DNA from: Desulfobacterales bacterium
GTDB lineage: Bacteria; Desulfobacterota; Desulfobacteria; Desulfobacterales; JAUCGF01
Assembly (NCBI GenBank): GCA_029940345.1
Contig: JAOZRC010000066.1
Coordinates: forward strand, 1-14,006
Length of the DNA stretch: 14,006 bases
Direction of reading: 5' to 3'
The notes beneath the pieces are model-generated. The model made no database searches and had not been told where the DNA came from. It saw only the letters and a list, made by a program, of their open reading frames with translations. Numbering within the stretch: position 1 is the stretch's first letter; every line of letters begins with the position of its first letter. Shown here in pieces: positions 7,762-14,006 of this stretch. The position numbers and the translations under genes were made by a program.

Positions 7762-7842
7762 TAGGGTGGGTGAAGCTCGGCGTAACCCACCATCGTTTAA
7801 CCTGCAAAAAACGGTGGGTTTCGCTACGCCACACCCACCCTA
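7762..7842. repeat. REP/MITE-like palindrome between mvhD and metV
   Basis: The element is 81 bp. Its outer arms are perfect 11-bp inverted repeats, TAGGGTGGGTG (7762-7772) and CACCCACCCTA (7832-7842). Inside are imperfect arms, GGCGTAACCCACC on the left and GGTGGGTTTCGCTACGCC on the right, around an A-rich centre. It has no coding potential. The transcript would fold into a long hairpin inside the operon. No clear target duplication is visible. Confidence 0.85.
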
Positions 7843-7897
7843 AATGGCGCAATACACACAAAACAAACGCCTGAACATTGAGTTGTAAAGCAGCGGG

Positions 7898-8332
7898 TTA
7901 CGCCGCTTTTGCGTTCTCCATACCCGCTTTTAACGGATTCGGTCCGAGCTTGCGGATTTTATCGGTTATTTCAAAGGCAACTTCTGCAAAACGTTCTCCC
8001 ATGCCGGCGCTCATGGCAACCATTTCAACACGCTCTGGCTCAATTCCGATCTCTTCCAGAAGCGCCTGCACCTGTTTTACGCGCTGCAAAGCCCTGAGAT
8101 TGCCGTTTTTAAAATGGCAGTCACCCTCAAGGCATCCGGCTACATAGACACCGTCAGCGCCGTTTTCCAGGGCCTTCATTATATGAATCGTATCAACTTT
8201 TCCGCTGCATGGAACACGAATAATCTTCACATTGGCGGGATAAGCGATCCGCTTGCTTCCAGCCATATCGGCGGCCGTATAGGCGCAATAGTGACAGCAG
8301 AAAGCGACTATTACAGGTTCAAAATCTTTCAT
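7898..8332 (-). CDS. mvhD: MvhD-type [2Fe-2S] electron transfer subunit
   Basis: The protein is 144 residues, typical of the MvhD/FrhD-like family. The cluster-binding Cys set is C13-x2-C16 (F-C-C-H-Y-C), C42 (V-P-C-S-G-K), C67 and C72 (G-C-L-E-G-D-C-H). MvhD links an electron donor to HdrA; in methanogens this is the Mvh hydrogenase. Here no hydrogenase is next to it and MetFV follows, so it most likely joins MetFV to HdrA (known arrangement, role inferred). The ATG directly follows the hdrA stop (TAA-ATG), and AAAGGA lies in the hdrA 3' end, indicating coupled synthesis. All five Cys are encoded normally; no Sec is seen. Confidence 0.93.
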   Translation of the reverse strand: MKDFEPVIVAFCCHYCAYTAADMAGSKRIAYPANVKIIRVPCSGKVDTIHIMKALENGADGVYVAGCLEGDCHFKNGNLRALQRVKQVQALLEEIGIEPERVEMVAMSAGMGERFAEVAFEITDKIRKLGPNPLKAGMENAKAA

Positions 8333-11300
8333 TTAATTCATCCTTTCAAAAAGTCCGTCAAGCCTTGCCAGAATCTGATCGTCCTGGAATTGCATCAACT
8401 GGATCGCCTTAGCGGGACACTCAGCCGCGCAAATTCCACACCCGTGACATCTTGCCGGATCTATTTCGGAATACCCGTCCGCGTTTATAAACGGTATACT
8501 GTAGGGGCAAGCGCGAACACAAATCAGGCAGGCGGCGCACTTTTTACCGTCCACCTTGGCCACGGAAGCGCCCAGGTTGATTTCATCCTGGGAGAGAAGG
8601 GTCTGCGCCCTTCCTGCCGCGGCCTGAGCCTGGGCGATGCTTTCACGTATGTTTTTAGGTGAGTGGGCCGTGCCGGCAACAAAGAACCCGGGCACCGGAA
8701 GATCAACCGGTCTTAACTTGATATGGTCTTCCAAAAAATAGCCATCATCGGTTCTCTGGAGATGAAATATGAAGCCCAGGTCTTCCGTTGACTCGTCATC
8801 TGAAATAAAGCCGGTGCTGAGACATAGAATATCCGCCGTAACAGAGGCCTTAATTCCTAAGATCGGCTCGTTAAATGTCACAGTGACCTTATCCTCATCA
8901 GCCTCGACTGCGGGCTTAGTTTCGAGAGAATATCTTACGAATATAACCCCCTTCTCCCTGGCCTCCTTGTAGTAATCCTCCTGGAAGCCATACGTCCGCA
9001 TATCCCGATAAAGAACGATGATATTGGCATCAGGGTTAAGATCGATAATGCGCAAGGCGTTTTTAACGGCTGCCTGGCAGCACACACGCGAGCAGTTCGG
9101 GTTCTCCTTTGTCCTGGAACCGACGCACTGAATCATAACCACATTAGCGGCGTTTTTTACGGAATCCGGGTCATCTTCGATTCTTTCGTCGAGTTCCAAC
9201 TGGGTGACAACTGCGTCATGCTCATTTAAAAGATACTCGGAAGGCTTGTTCGGCAAGGCTCCGGTGGCAAGAATGGTGACACCGTGTTTTATGCTGGTGT
9301 AAAACATTTGGGGGCCGGACTGCACACCGGTGGTGAACATGCCGGGCATACCAGAGTGATCGACGATGATCGCCGGAGCCATGACCTGAATTTTTTCATG
9401 ATTCATTGTTCGCTCGATCATCTCTGCCACCTTGGAGCGAACATCTTCCCCTTCCAATGTTTTTCGAATATTTGCCGCCATTCCACCCAACCGGGGCGAA
9501 CGCTCGGCCAGAAACACCTTGAACCCCCTGTCCGCAAGGGCAAGGGCGCTTGTCATGCCGGCGACGCCGCCGCCCACCACCAGGATGTCCTTGTTCATGG
9601 GGAGGGTGTAATCAACAAGCGGTATGCTCAACTTAACGCGCGCCACGGCCATTCTTATCAGTTCCCTGGCCTTGTTCGCGGCGATTTCAGGCTGATCCCG
9701 ATGAACCCAGGTGTCCTGATCCCTGATATTGGCAATCTCCACGAGATACTTGTTCAATCCCGCCCGGCGAACCATGTCCTGAAACTTGGTCTCATGGGTT
9801 CGCGGTGAACACCCGCCGATTACAACCCTGTTAAGCTGATGCTCTTTTATATAGCTTTCTATATTTTTCTGGGATTCCCCTGAACAGCCGTGTCCCACCG
9901 CAATCGCCACCTCAACTCCCGCAATGGTTTTGCAGTAATCCACAAGCGCCGGAACATCTATAACGCCGCCTATGTTAAAGCCGCAATCGCAAACGAACAC
10001 GCCGGTTCGGGGTGTTTCATCGGTTACGTCTCGTTCCGGAGGAAACGCTTCATACCCATCGTAATCATCCCACTGATTTTCCACAGCGGAATCGGCCGGG
10101 GCCTTGGCTTGCTTTCCACGCGGGACAATGCCCAGCGCTTTACAGGCAGCAGCGCTTCCCTGCACCATGGTTTCCGGTATATCCTTGGGGCTTTCGAACA
10201 TTCCGCACACGAAAATCCCTGGCCTGGAAGTCTCAACCGGCTTGAATGAGGCAGTCTCCGCAAACCCGTGCGGATTCAACTTGATTCCCATGACTTCGGC
10301 CATTTCCCGGGTTTCTTCGGAAATCATAAATCCGGTGGACAAAACCACCATATCGAATTCTTCGGTTATGTTTTCCGATTTTTCATCCTGCGTGTAACAG
10401 ACCGCAAGGTTCATATCTTTCGGGTTTTGAACGACACTGTGAGGACGGCTCCTGACAAAACGGACACCGAATTCATCTTTGGCCCTCTGGTAGTACAGTT
10501 CGTAATCCTTTCCCGAAGTCCGCATGTCCATGTAGAAAATGACCGTTTCGATGTCATCTTTGAAACGCTCGCGGGTTACGATGGCCTCTTTGGTTGCGAA
10601 CATGCAACAGGCGCTTGAACAGTAGGAAGCGGCTCCTTTCTGGATTCCACGGGAGCCGACGCACTGTATCCATGCGATTCTTTTCGGCTGCTTGCCGTCC
10701 GATGGTCTTACAAGGATTCCTCCCGTAGGGCCTGACGCTGACAGGATTCTTTCGTACTCAAGACTTGTAAACACATTGTCGTAAAGCCCTTTTCCGAAGT
10801 GATCCAGATGAGACGGATCGAATATCGAAGCGCCGGGGGCCAGGATAACCGCACTGACCTCAATCAGGGTCTCTTTGGCCTCATCATCTGGCAGGATCGC
10901 TCCTATCTTACATGTCTTTTCCAGGGCCTCCGGGTCGTTGCATTTATCCATATCAACAGAATAGGACCAGGGGGTCGCCTGGGGATACCGCATACATGTG
11001 GGCGCCCTGTGATCAAGGCCCGGCGTAAACCGGATGCACTCCGGGAAGCTTTCGAGGCATTCTCCGCAGGCGGTGCATTTTTCAACATCTATGTATCGGG
11101 GCCAGGTTTTAAGGGTTACTTCAAAGGCTCCGGCCTCTCCTTGAATGCCTGTCACATCAGTCATGGTTTTAAGATCAATGTGCAGTTCACGGCCGCTTTC
11201 GGAAAGATGGGGGGATAATGTACACAGATCGCAATTATTCGTGGGAAAAGTACGATCAAGTTGGGTCATAAGACCCCCAATGGAATAGGCGTTGTCCACC

Positions 11301-11410
11301 AGCACCACATCGCCGCCGGATTCCGCAATATCCAGGGCGGCCCGGATTCCACCGACACCTCCTCCGACAACCAGCACTTTACCAGTCTGAACAGAGTTTT
11401 GATTTTGCAT
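8333..11410 (-). CDS. hdrA: HdrA-type flavoprotein, duplicated two-module form
   Basis: The protein is 1025 residues, longer than the roughly 650-residue methanogen HdrA. It contains module 1 (residues 1-430), with a GGGVGG dinucleotide site at 16-21 and C60/C63; a canonical HdrA N-terminal domain (about 468-570), with C474, C476, C509 and C534; a second FAD module with GGGVAG at 613-618; and two C-terminal [4Fe-4S] motifs (C958/C961/C964/C968 and C988/C991/C994/C998). HdrA carries the bifurcating FAD in Hdr complexes. The ferredoxin insert of module 1 is degenerate: C112-C115-C118 is followed by F122 instead of Cys, and the second motif keeps only C157 and C167. The start at 11410 was chosen because AAGGGAT lies just upstream; an ATG at 11434 overlaps the upstream gene by 14 nt. 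It is flanked by the MetF paralogue and mvhD. Confidence 0.93.
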   Translation of the reverse strand: MQNQNSVQTGKVLVVGGGVGGIRAALDIAESGGDVVLVDNAYSIGGLMTQLDRTFPTNNCDLCTLSPHLSESGRELHIDLKTMTDVTGIQGEAGAFEVTLKTWPRYIDVEKCTACGECLESFPECIRFTPGLDHRAPTCMRYPQATPWSYSVDMDKCNDPEALEKTCKIGAILPDDEAKETLIEVSAVILAPGASIFDPSHLDHFGKGLYDNVFTSLEYERILSASGPTGGILVRPSDGKQPKRIAWIQCVGSRGIQKGAASYCSSACCMFATKEAIVTRERFKDDIETVIFYMDMRTSGKDYELYYQRAKDEFGVRFVRSRPHSVVQNPKDMNLAVCYTQDEKSENITEEFDMVVLSTGFMISEETREMAEVMGIKLNPHGFAETASFKPVETSRPGIFVCGMFESPKDIPETMVQGSAAACKALGIVPRGKQAKAPADSAVENQWDDYDGYEAFPPERDVTDETPRTGVFVCDCGFNIGGVIDVPALVDYCKTIAGVEVAIAVGHGCSGESQKNIESYIKEHQLNRVVIGGCSPRTHETKFQDMVRRAGLNKYLVEIANIRDQDTWVHRDQPEIAANKARELIRMAVARVKLSIPLVDYTLPMNKDILVVGGGVAGMTSALALADRGFKVFLAERSPRLGGMAANIRKTLEGEDVRSKVAEMIERTMNHEKIQVMAPAIIVDHSGMPGMFTTGVQSGPQMFYTSIKHGVTILATGALPNKPSEYLLNEHDAVVTQLELDERIEDDPDSVKNAANVVMIQCVGSRTKENPNCSRVCCQAAVKNALRIIDLNPDANIIVLYRDMRTYGFQEDYYKEAREKGVIFVRYSLETKPAVEADEDKVTVTFNEPILGIKASVTADILCLSTGFISDDESTEDLGFIFHLQRTDDGYFLEDHIKLRPVDLPVPGFFVAGTAHSPKNIRESIAQAQAAAGRAQTLLSQDEINLGASVAKVDGKKCAACLICVRACPYSIPFINADGYSEIDPARCHGCGICAAECPAKAIQLMQFQDDQILARLDGLFERMN

Positions 11411-11420
11411 TTTTATCCCT

Positions 11421-12293
11421 TTATAGTTGAGCATAATCCAAAATAGTCGGCAGTCTGTGTTCCCATCCGAGAGTTACCACAAGGACGCCGTCAACTTTAT
11501 CTTTCAAAGCCTCTATGGACTCACCGGCAATCTTGAGGCACTCGGTCTCCCGATCCCGTGACTTTCTGATCCTTTTTATAAGGTCTTCCCCTACGCGGCT
11601 TTCAGGCTCGGTTACGGACATGTACCTTGCAATTCCCACCGATTTAATCAGAAAAACAGTTGCGATCACAGGCACATTCAAGGCTTTGATCTTGTCCGCC
11701 GCGGATGAGAAATAATCTATGTCAAATATGGGGGGTGTGATTATGAACTGTGCCCCGGCGTCTGCCTTTCGCTTTGCTATTTCCAGCTCCTTTTCAAGGG
11801 AAGCATCGTCAGCAAACTTTCCCAGGGTGCAGCCAAGGGTAAACTCAGGAGCGCCTGCAAGATCAAATCCGGCCATGTCAGAACCATCCTGAAGTCTGCG
11901 CACAACCTCCAAAAGCTGTATCTCATCCAGGTCATTCACTATCCTGGCATCCTTATGATCACAGCTTGCCATCTCTTCACCCTTGACAACGATCAGGTTC
12001 TGAATACCCAAAACATGCGCCGCCAGAATATCCCCCTGGAGGGCCATCCTGTTTCTGTCACGGCAGTAAACATTGATAACCGCTTCTAAACCCTGTTGAT
12101 GCATTAGGACTCCGCCAGCCAGTGCGCTCATTCGCATGACACCGTTGTCCATGTCCGGAACAACCACAGCATCAATACGCCCTTTGATACGGCGCGCATT
12201 GTTCACCAGCTCGGAAATATTCACCCCCTTGGGGGTGTGCATCTCGGCCAGAACAACAAACTCTTTCGATAATAACCTCTTTTTCAAGCTCAT
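11421..12293 (-). CDS. MetF-family paralogue, short form
   Basis: The protein is 290 residues with the MetF TIM-barrel pattern and shares the R-D-R-N-R-M-A-L-Q segment with the downstream MetF. The catalytic Glu position is kept (E17 in L-A-E-M-H-T-P), but the family's G-D is G-E (E106), and other folate-side positions differ (T-P-P-I-F-D against T-Q-C-I-Y-N). It has no C-terminal MetV-like extension. It immediately precedes hdrA, with 10 bp between stop and start, so it is probably a second C1-carrier-dependent module feeding the same HdrA, or a regulatory or specificity variant (inference). AAGGA lies about 7 nt before the ATG. It is confidently a MetF homologue; its substrate is uncertain. 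Confidence 0.85.
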   Translation of the reverse strand: MSLKKRLLSKEFVVLAEMHTPKGVNISELVNNARRIKGRIDAVVVPDMDNGVMRMSALAGGVLMHQQGLEAVINVYCRDRNRMALQGDILAAHVLGIQNLIVVKGEEMASCDHKDARIVNDLDEIQLLEVVRRLQDGSDMAGFDLAGAPEFTLGCTLGKFADDASLEKELEIAKRKADAGAQFIITPPIFDIDYFSSAADKIKALNVPVIATVFLIKSVGIARYMSVTEPESRVGEDLIKRIRKSRDRETECLKIAGESIEALKDKVDGVLVVTLGWEHRLPTILDYAQL

Positions 12294-12316
12294 ATCTGTT
12301 TCCTTGCCAATTTTTG

Positions 12317-12432
12317 TAGACTTTCAGATAATTATTTCACAAGACCAGAGGGAGGAGCTAATACGCCATAGTATATCTCCGACTGATAACGCGGTGCCAA
12401 ATTTTAAAATCAGGTGATTTTCTGAAAGTCTA
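12317..12432. repeat. MITE-like element in the leader before the metF paralogue
   Basis: Perfect 12-bp terminal inverted repeats, TAGACTTTCAGA (12317-12328) and TCTGAAAGTCTA (12421-12432), bound a 116-bp non-coding stretch. Inward similarity continues weakly (a CAC/GTG pair about 9 nt further in on the left arm). It has no reading frame and no obvious target duplication. It fills nearly all of the gap between the TusA-like gene and the metF paralogue, so it would be transcribed as part of the operon. Confidence 0.75.
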
Positions 12433-12451
12433 TCGTGTTAGAATTAAAGTA

Positions 12452-12703
12452 TTATTGAGGATTCACCTTTATAATACGAATCCGATAATACAACTGCTCA
12501 TCACATAAAACAGACTTCTCAACCAGTTTAAATGTTCCCTCCGGTAGTATTTTAAAGAGAAATGTCCGTGTTTCAGGGTCACGCCCAAGAATCTCAAGCA
12601 CTTCATCAGGCTTCATTTTTTTAAAAAGGCTGCTGACTTTTAATAATGTGACAGGGCTGATAATCCCCCTGACATCAAGAATATAATCGGCTTTTTCTTT
12701 CAA
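12452..12703 (-). CDS. TusA/SirA-fold protein lacking the catalytic Cys
   Basis: The protein is 83 residues with the TusA fold order: strand Y-I-L-D-V-R-G, then I-S-P-V, a long Lys-rich helix, strand E-V-L-E-I-L, and a terminal helix and strand. The C-P-x-P sulfur-carrying Cys of TusA is Ser16 here (I-I-S-P-V-T), so persulfide transfer at that site is not expected. A regulatory or scaffold role is possible. It would be the first gene behind the sigma-54 promoter, about 40 nt from the predicted transcript start. No ATG is available; the frame opens with TTG at 12703, with AGGA only 2 nt and CGGA about 12 nt upstream. The start is therefore uncertain. Confidence 0.7.
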   Translation of the reverse strand: MKEKADYILDVRGIISPVTLLKVSSLFKKMKPDEVLEILGRDPETRTFLFKILPEGTFKLVEKSVLCDEQLYYRIRIIKVNPQ

Positions 12704-12753
12704 TATCCTGTTTTTCCGTTTTTATCTGTTTTTATAAATTACTATACATCAAA

Positions 12754-12768
12754 GCAAAAAGTGTGCCA
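12754..12768 (-). promoter_or_regulatory. Sigma-54 (-24/-12) promoter
   Basis: On the minus strand the sequence is TGGCAC-ACTTT-TTGC, an exact match to the sigma-54 consensus with GG and GC 10 nt apart. Transcription should begin near 12743, about 40 nt before the TusA-like start codon, and would cover the metF-hdrA-mvhD-metV operon. Such promoters need an AAA+ activator bound upstream. The remnant of one lies divergently at 12925. Confidence 0.85.
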
Positions 12769-12867
12769 CTCATATCCATAATTTTTAATAATCAGATATA
12801 AAACTGTATTATCGGTGGGTTAATGACGTGCATTTTTTTAATAACACTTACCTGACACGTAAAAAGC

Positions 12868-12913
12868 GTTAAGATGCTAAGGAGAGGTTGTTTAACAGGT
12901 GTTAAGGTTTAAC
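12868..12913. promoter_or_regulatory. Cluster of GTTAA half-sites, likely activator binding region
   Basis: TTAACA-GG-TGTTAA (12892-12905) is a perfect two-fold site. It overlaps GTTAA-GGT-TTAAC (12901-12913), and another GTTAA lies at 12868-12872. The cluster is about 100-145 bp upstream of the minus-strand sigma-54 promoter, the usual enhancer distance, and just before the activator remnant, which would also fit autoregulation. The intervening DNA is AT-rich, as expected for a loop, but I see no clear IHF site. Confidence 0.55.
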
Positions 12914-12924
12914 GGGGGTGAGTA

Positions 12925-13071
12925 ATGTTTGGGCAAGAATTGAACATGGGCTGGGAAACGGTGGTGAACACCATGCGGGAATGGTTGATGATCGTTGATC
13001 CGGATGGAACTGTCGTATCGGTTAACAATGCCCTGGAAAAAATTACAGGTTTTTTGGGCATCCTTCATTAA
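12925..13071 (+). pseudogene. N-terminal PAS fragment of a sigma-54-dependent activator
   Basis: From ATG 12925, preceded by GGGGGTG, 44 or so native codons read as the start of a PAS domain (M-G-W-E-T-V-V-N-T-M, then W-L-M-I-V-D-P-D-G-T-V and N-N-A-L-E-K-I-T-G-F). This is typical of the N-terminus of NtrC-type activators with a PAS sensor. The frame then enters the inverted repeat of the adjacent MITE-like element and stops (TAA at 13069). The rest of the PAS domain and the whole AAA+ domain are missing. A matching Fis-type HTH occurs just beyond the element, which suggests both are ends of one gene with its middle lost. It is divergent to the operon. Confidence 0.75.
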
Positions 13072-13180
13072 TTATAAAATAAAATTTACACTTTTGGTAT
13101 TTACGTTTTCATATTTTTCGTGTAATTCGTGTATTTCGTGGCTAAAAAAATAAAAGTGTAAAGTAACAAATGAAGGATGC
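13058..13180. mobile_element. MITE-like element in the broken activator gene
   Basis: The element is 123 bp, bounded by perfect 12-bp inverted repeats GCATCCTTCATT (13058-13069) and AATGAAGGATGC (13169-13180). Inside are further perfect 11-bp arms, TTTACACTTTT (13085-13095) and AAAAGTGTAAA (13152-13162). The core has short CGTG-type repeats (TTCGTGTAATTCGTG). It is AT-rich with no reading frame. GTTTTTT occurs on both sides (13049-13055 and 13182-13188) and could be a 7-bp target duplication, although it is low in complexity. Confidence 0.8.
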
Positions 13181-13568
13181 TGTTTTTTACAAACAAAATT
13201 TCATAAATTTCCCGGAAAAGACCGGCGGAAACAGATCGGCTGCCGCAAGATTACTCGGCATCTCCCGTGTGCTTGTCTGGAATAGGATGTTCTTTCCCCA
13301 AACATTTTCAGAACACCGATGGGATGAGACAAAGCCGTTGCTGACAAAGCTGGTCGGAGACCATGCGGAATTTGTGAGAATCTGGTTCTCATGGCGTCCG
13401 GCCTCGCCGGATCCAGGTGATGACCACATCATTGACTGTGCGATGAACGCTCGTGCCTTGGTAGTCACCGCCAATGTGCGGGATTTTGAGGAGGCTGTGA
13501 GAACTCTGGGTCTGACAGTGATGACCCCTGTGAAATTCCTGGAATATCTTTCAGATCGGGAGAACTGA
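13170..13568 (+). pseudogene. Chimeric remnant: activator Fis-type HTH joined to C-terminal half of a PIN toxin
   Basis: The open frame encodes 132 residues. Residues 16-40 (E-K-T-G-G-N-R-S-A-A-A-R-L-L-G-I-S-R and V-W-N-R-M) are the Fis-type HTH that ends NtrC-family activators. From about residue 41 the sequence changes to the second half of a VapC-like PIN domain: D-P-G-D-D (81-85), I-D-C-A-M-N-A, V-V-T-A-N-V-R-D-F (98-106) and a final M-T-P-V-K-F-L-E-Y-L. The PIN N-terminus with its first catalytic Asp (usual D-T-N-V) is absent, so nuclease activity is unlikely. No ribosome site precedes the ATG, which lies inside the terminal repeat of the MITE-like element. The stop overlaps the next start (TGATG), preserving the usual toxin-antitoxin coupling. 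It is best read as two gene remnants fused by rearrangement. Confidence 0.7.
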
Positions 13569-13897
13569 TGAACGAAGTCACTTTGCAACTACCGAAAACC
13601 CTGTACCAAAATCTTGAAGTTCTGGCTAAGAGAGAGGCCGTTCCGCTGACTCAGTATATAATTTACATCCTGACCAGTCAGATGTCGGGAGGCTATACGG
13701 TGCGTGTCGTTTCGGATGAGAATGTCGTCAGGCAGAAGGCGTCTTTTGAAAGTCTGCTGAGGAAATGGGGCCGAATCACGCCTTCCGAGGCTGACAGAAT
13801 TCTGGACAGACGGGAGCCTGCGGAACCGGATCTGGCTCCCGAAGTTGTCAGCAGACTGAAAGCACGAATTGCCCGCAGCAAAAACAACCATATATAA
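13568..13897 (+). CDS. Ribbon-helix-helix antitoxin (HicB-family-like), probably orphaned
   Basis: The protein is 109 residues. The N-terminus (V-T-L-Q-L-P-K-T-L-Y-Q-N-L, then A-K-R-E and L-T-Q-Y-I-I-Y-I-L) fits a ribbon-helix-helix domain of the kind seen in HicB-family-like antitoxins next to PIN toxins. The C-terminal half (about 55-105) is charged and helical and would contact the toxin. The ATG shares one base with the preceding stop, the usual coupling of such pairs. Because the neighbouring PIN domain lacks its first half, the antitoxin is probably an orphan. Its domain structure is intact, so it may still be made if a promoter remains. Confidence 0.75.
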   Translation: MNEVTLQLPKTLYQNLEVLAKREAVPLTQYIIYILTSQMSGGYTVRVVSDENVVRQKASFESLLRKWGRITPSEADRILDRREPAEPDLAPEVVSRLKARIARSKNNHI

Positions 13898-14006
13898 CCG
13901 TGAAGGCTATGAAAAATATGACTTGTCAATTGAGCGGATAAAAAAGCTAAGTGTTGAGGCGCTATTTCTGGCTCTGGGCGCTGAACGAACGGAGCGGGCC
14001 GGATTA
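13898..14006 (+). other. Window-edge stretch with a possible partial reading frame
   Basis: A plus-strand frame is open from 13860 to the window end (about 49 codons, including Y-D-L-S-I-E-R-I-K-K-L and A-L-F-L-A-L-G-A-E-R). It overlaps the antitoxin's 3' end and has no ATG; the only candidate starts are TTG at 13869 and 13923. I do not recognise it. It may be a gene remnant or chance. Confidence 0.2.

Noticed and set aside
8114..8662. Plus-strand open frame opposite mvhD and the hdrA end
   Set aside because: It overlaps two well-supported genes on the other strand, and its composition is what the reverse of Cys-rich codons gives.
12384..12399. Second sigma-54 promoter (TGGCAC on the minus strand)
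   Set aside because: The -24 half is present, but the -12 half reads TATC instead of TTGC, so the essential GC is missing.
1..14006. CRISPR arrays, tRNA or rRNA genes
   Set aside because: No regularly spaced repeats and no tRNA- or rRNA-like sequences were seen on reading both strands.

Overview
The window looks like a piece of a strictly anaerobic Desulfobacterota genome (a sulfate reducer or syntroph using the Wood-Ljungdahl pathway). The reasons are a metF-metV-mvhD-hdrA set, a HdrD-like iron-sulfur protein that appears to contain selenocysteine, PAS/histidine-kinase genes with the Cys-rich PAS motif common in that group, and a sigma-54 promoter. This assignment is inference from gene content; no rRNA or tRNA is present.

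Almost everything from about 12.77 kb down to 0.16 kb is one minus-strand gene string that reads like a single operon. In transcription order it holds: a consensus sigma-54 promoter (12754-12768); a TusA-fold protein lacking the catalytic Cys; a leader with an inverted-repeat element; a small MetF paralogue; a 1025-residue HdrA-type flavoprotein; MvhD; a REP/MITE-like palindrome; MetV; MetF; a stand-alone receiver; two adjacent ACT-like proteins; a PAS histidine kinase; a receiver-PAS-histidine kinase; and a HdrC+HdrB (HdrD-like) protein. The last is interrupted by one in-frame UGA, at the place where relatives carry Cys in an E-C-G-H motif. A perfect hairpin sits at SECIS distance after the UGA, so I annotate it as one 439-residue selenoprotein rather than two ORFs.

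Together the metabolic genes match the MetFV-HdrA(BC)-MvhD type of complex, which is thought to link the methylene-/methyl-tetrahydrofolate step to flavin-based electron bifurcation or confurcation. The embedded kinases, receivers and ACT proteins have no DNA-binding output domain, so their output is unknown.

To the right (12.9-14.0 kb, plus strand) is a decayed region. It holds the N-terminal PAS piece of a sigma-54-dependent activator, a 123-bp MITE-like element with nested inverted repeats, a reading frame joining the activator's Fis-type HTH tail to the C-terminal half of a PIN toxin, and a ribbon-helix-helix antitoxin. The broken activator lies divergent to the sigma-54 promoter, with a palindromic cluster of GTTAA half-sites between them, so the operon may have lost its dedicated activator.
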